Both the position numbers and the translations under genes were made by a program. Below, piece by piece: positions 15,905 to 18,117 of a DNA stretch of 18,117 nucleotides. Numbering within the stretch: the stretch's first letter is position 1; every line of letters begins with the position of its first letter. Source of the DNA: CAZGMN01 sp964526905 (GTDB lineage Bacteria; Acidobacteriota; Aminicenantia; Aminicenantales; Aminicenantaceae); the NCBI GenBank assembly GCA_964526905.1, contig CAZGMN010000038.1:1-18117 (forward strand), written 5' to 3'. The notes under the pieces are model-generated. The model was given only the letters and a program-made list of their open reading frames with translations. It searched no databases and had not been told where the DNA came from.

Positions 15905-18091
15905 TTAGTCTTTTTCTGAGGCACCCTTTTCTTCTAAAGTCTTAAGCAGCTCTTTCCAGTCCAGCCAGCCTTCTTTTCCCTTTATCCATTTTTCAAACCA
16001 GGCAAATTCCGCCTCCATCTTTACCAACTGATAGCGGGAATTCGTGAGGCCATGGGGCATTTCAGGATAGACGATGAATTCAGTCGGGACTCCCAGCTTC
16101 TTGAGGGCCATGTGGAGTTCATCACCCTGCGGCTTGGGAATGCGCCTGTCTTTTTCTCCGAAGTGAATCAGGGTCGGCGTCTTGGCCTTTTTGATGTATT
16201 TCAGGGGTGAGACCTCGAGGTAATGGTCCCAGTTATCGTAGGGCTTGCCCTTGAAATAAAATTCGCGGGTGTCCTGCTCGTCGGTTTGAGCATAGAGAGA
16301 GATCCAGTTCACCGCGCCGGCACCAGTGGAGATGGCTTTGAAGCGGTCAGTGGAGACAAGGGTCCAGTTTGACCAGTGGCCGCCCGCACTCCAGCCCATC
16401 ATCCCCAGCTTATCTGGGTCAGCGATTCCCCTTTGGATGAGATAATCGACACCGGTCATGATATCGTTGAAAGCCTGGCGGAAGTAGTCGCCGGAAATCT
16501 CCATCCGGAATTTCTCTCCATAACCCGAAGAGCCTCGATAATTCGGTTGAAAGACAGCATAGCCGTTGGCGGCAAAGACATGAGTGTAGGTTCCGTGGGA
16601 GCCGGAGAAAGAATGAGTGTAGGCGCTGGCCGGGCCGCCATGAATCTGGACGATGAGAGGATAGCGCTTTCCCTGTTCATAATTAAGCGGATAGACGAGA
16701 ATTCCTTCGATAGTCTGTCCGTCACTGCTTTTCCAGGTAATGTTTTCATACTCGGCCAAAGAGAAATTCTTGACCTGGGGATTGGAGTCGGTGAGCTTCA
16801 CCCATCTTTTCCTGTTGGTTAAAGTTTTCATTGAGGCCAGATAGATCTCAGATGGCTGGTGAGGGTCAGAGTAGGAGATAAGGATGAGGCCGGTCTCTTT
16901 ATCTTTGCGGGCAGAGACCGCGGCTCTCTCATCAGTGACCCTCATCGGACTCGAACCCCTGGCCACGGGCACGGCGAAAAGGTTACTTACTGTGCCCTCC
17001 AGGGCATTGAAAAAGATTGTCTCTCCTTTATCGCTCCAGAATGAGATTCCGGCATCCAGGTCGAAATTTTCAGGAAGCTTGATCATCTCACCACCGGCCA
17101 AAGGATAGAGATAGATTCGCGTTTTTCTCATATAAGTGAATTCATCCGGCGCGGCAAAAGCCAGCCATTTGCTGTCTGGAGAAAAGCTGAGAGGGCCTTC
17201 TGAGACCTGGTTATGAGTCAGGCATTCCAATTTTCCAGATTGAGGATCGAGGAGATAAACCTCGGAGTCGAGAGAGGTGGCATAACGGTTTGTCGGAGCG
17301 CCTTGAAAAGCGATATGCTGACCGTCATCGGAAATGACGGCTCTCTCAACCGAAAAGTCGCCAGAAGTGAGCTTTCTTTCTTCTTTTTTCTCCAGGTCTA
17401 TGACCCAGAGATGGCGGGGGATTCTGACCGGGTCGACAATCTCGACATTGAATCCTTCTTTCATCCATTTTTTCTCGTTTTCGTCGAAGCGATCGGCTGC
17501 GATGAAATAGACTTTTTTGCCGTCTGCGCTCCAGAACCAGGATTCAACTGGAGTTTCATGTTTTGTCAGCTGAATGGATTTTTCTTCTCTTTGAGGAAGA
17601 ATCCAGATTTGCTTTTCCTTATCCTCGCCGCTCAAATAAGCAAGAAAAGAGCCCTCCTTGTTCCAGTCGAAAGAGATGACTCCGGCTTTGGCTTCTGTCA
17701 CCGGCCAGGGTTCGCCGCCATCTGGATTCATGAAATAAATCTGGTTCTTTTCGCCTCGGTCGGAGAGAAAGGCAAAGAAGGAATTATCAGGATGCCATCT
17801 GGGCGAGGTTTCATTTTTCTTCTTGGTGTAAGTCATCTGCCTGAGAGGGCCGCTTTGAGTTGAAGCCAGGTAGAGGTCGCTGTAAGATTTGTTATCCTTC
17901 CAGTCAAGCGAGGAGATTTCATAAAGAAGGTACTGACCATTGTGGGAGAGATCGCTTCTTCCCACCCTTTTCAAATTGAGGATGTCCATGAAAGTCATGG
18001 GTTTTTTCTGTTCCTGGCTGGTTGCTCCGCTAAAAGGAAGAGCGAGCAAAAGAATAAAGATAAGAAAGAAGGAGAGTAATAATTTTTTCAT
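15905..18091 (-). CDS. Secreted S9 family (prolyl oligopeptidase-like) serine peptidase
   Basis: 728 residues. A signal peptide spans about 1-25 (MKKLLLSFFL to SGATS). A seven-bladed beta-propeller-type region covers about 40-430, with WD40-like/PD40 repeats such as SPRWHPDNSFFAFLSD and LSFSPDSKWLAFA. An alpha/beta-hydrolase domain follows. The catalytic triad is Ser568 in GWSAGG, Asp648 in EKDRR and His680 in MPHGL, with spacing normal for S9 peptidases. HGGPASAY before the nucleophile supplies the oxyanion-hole region. Members cleave short peptides, as dipeptidyl- or acylaminoacyl-peptidases do; exact specificity is unclear. An AAGGAG ribosome site lies before the ATG. The product is likely periplasmic and could process peptides taken up or released by the cell. 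The promoter would lie beyond the window edge. Confidence 0.93.
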   Translation of the reverse strand: MKKLLLSFFLIFILLLALPFSGATSQEQKKPMTFMDILNLKRVGRSDLSHNGQYLLYEISSLDWKDNKSYSDLYLASTQSGPLRQMTYTKKKNETSPRWHPDNSFFAFLSDRGEKNQIYFMNPDGGEPWPVTEAKAGVISFDWNKEGSFLAYLSGEDKEKQIWILPQREEKSIQLTKHETPVESWFWSADGKKVYFIAADRFDENEKKWMKEGFNVEIVDPVRIPRHLWVIDLEKKEERKLTSGDFSVERAVISDDGQHIAFQGAPTNRYATSLDSEVYLLDPQSGKLECLTHNQVSEGPLSFSPDSKWLAFAAPDEFTYMRKTRIYLYPLAGGEMIKLPENFDLDAGISFWSDKGETIFFNALEGTVSNLFAVPVARGSSPMRVTDERAAVSARKDKETGLILISYSDPHQPSEIYLASMKTLTNRKRWVKLTDSNPQVKNFSLAEYENITWKSSDGQTIEGILVYPLNYEQGKRYPLIVQIHGGPASAYTHSFSGSHGTYTHVFAANGYAVFQPNYRGSSGYGEKFRMEISGDYFRQAFNDIMTGVDYLIQRGIADPDKLGMMGWSAGGHWSNWTLVSTDRFKAISTGAGAVNWISLYAQTDEQDTREFYFKGKPYDNWDHYLEVSPLKYIKKAKTPTLIHFGEKDRRIPKPQGDELHMALKKLGVPTEFIVYPEMPHGLTNSRYQLVKMEAEFAWFEKWIKGKEGWLDWKELLKTLEEKGASEKD

Positions 18092-18117
18092 CGGCTGACT
18101 CCTTGTTCAAAATATTT

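Noticed and set aside
17213..17863. 216-codon plus-strand open frame
   Set aside because: It lies wholly antisense inside the S9 peptidase, which has a full catalytic triad and signal peptide; the protein has no recognisable domain.

Overview
The window is about 18 kb of dense bacterial chromosome with nine protein genes, one of them cut by the left edge. No RNA gene, CRISPR array or recognisable transposase is visible. The gene content is the best clue to the organism: two GWxTD-type periplasmic proteins, an Oar-like TonB-dependent receptor with an N-terminal carboxypeptidase-regulatory domain, a sulfatase-fold protein fused to TPRs, and several exported hydrolases. All fit a Gram-negative (diderm) member of the Acidobacteriota/Aminicenantes type. 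This placement is inferred from domain content and was not tested with a marker gene.

Left block, 1-4451, all on the minus strand: a secreted CehA/McbA-type PHP metallohydrolase (1953-4451) is followed 40 bases later by an NAD-dependent epimerase/dehydratase (929-1912). A lipid (diacylglycerol-type) kinase (1-809) comes next and runs off the window. A GNAT acetyltransferase (4599-5576, plus) diverges from the hydrolase across a 147-base AT-rich spacer.

Middle block, 5580-13302: three minus-strand genes form a likely operon transcribed from about 10.2 kb down to 5.58 kb. They are a GWxTD+TPR protein, a carboxypeptidase-regulatory+TPR protein and a second GWxTD protein, with gaps of 50 and 8 bases. 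The operon diverges from the TonB-dependent receptor (10525-13302, plus) across a 414-base AT-rich spacer. The shared spacer, the shared carboxypeptidase-regulatory domain and the exported character of all four products suggest a joint envelope role, perhaps uptake or secretion of a large substrate. That is inference.

Right block, 13303-18091: a strong hairpin terminator ends the receptor gene. A membrane-anchored alkaline-phosphatase-superfamily (sulfatase-like) protein with TPRs follows (13445-15766). It is convergent with a secreted prolyl-oligopeptidase-family (S9) peptidase (15905-18091). The two hairpins in this block share an 11-base arm and look like REP-type palindromes.

The most interesting points are the GWxTD/TPR operon facing an Oar-like receptor, the degenerate GWxTD motif in both paralogues, a young in-frame 60-bp duplication in one of them, the Thr/His active-site motif of the sulfatase-like protein, and the pair of related hairpins.
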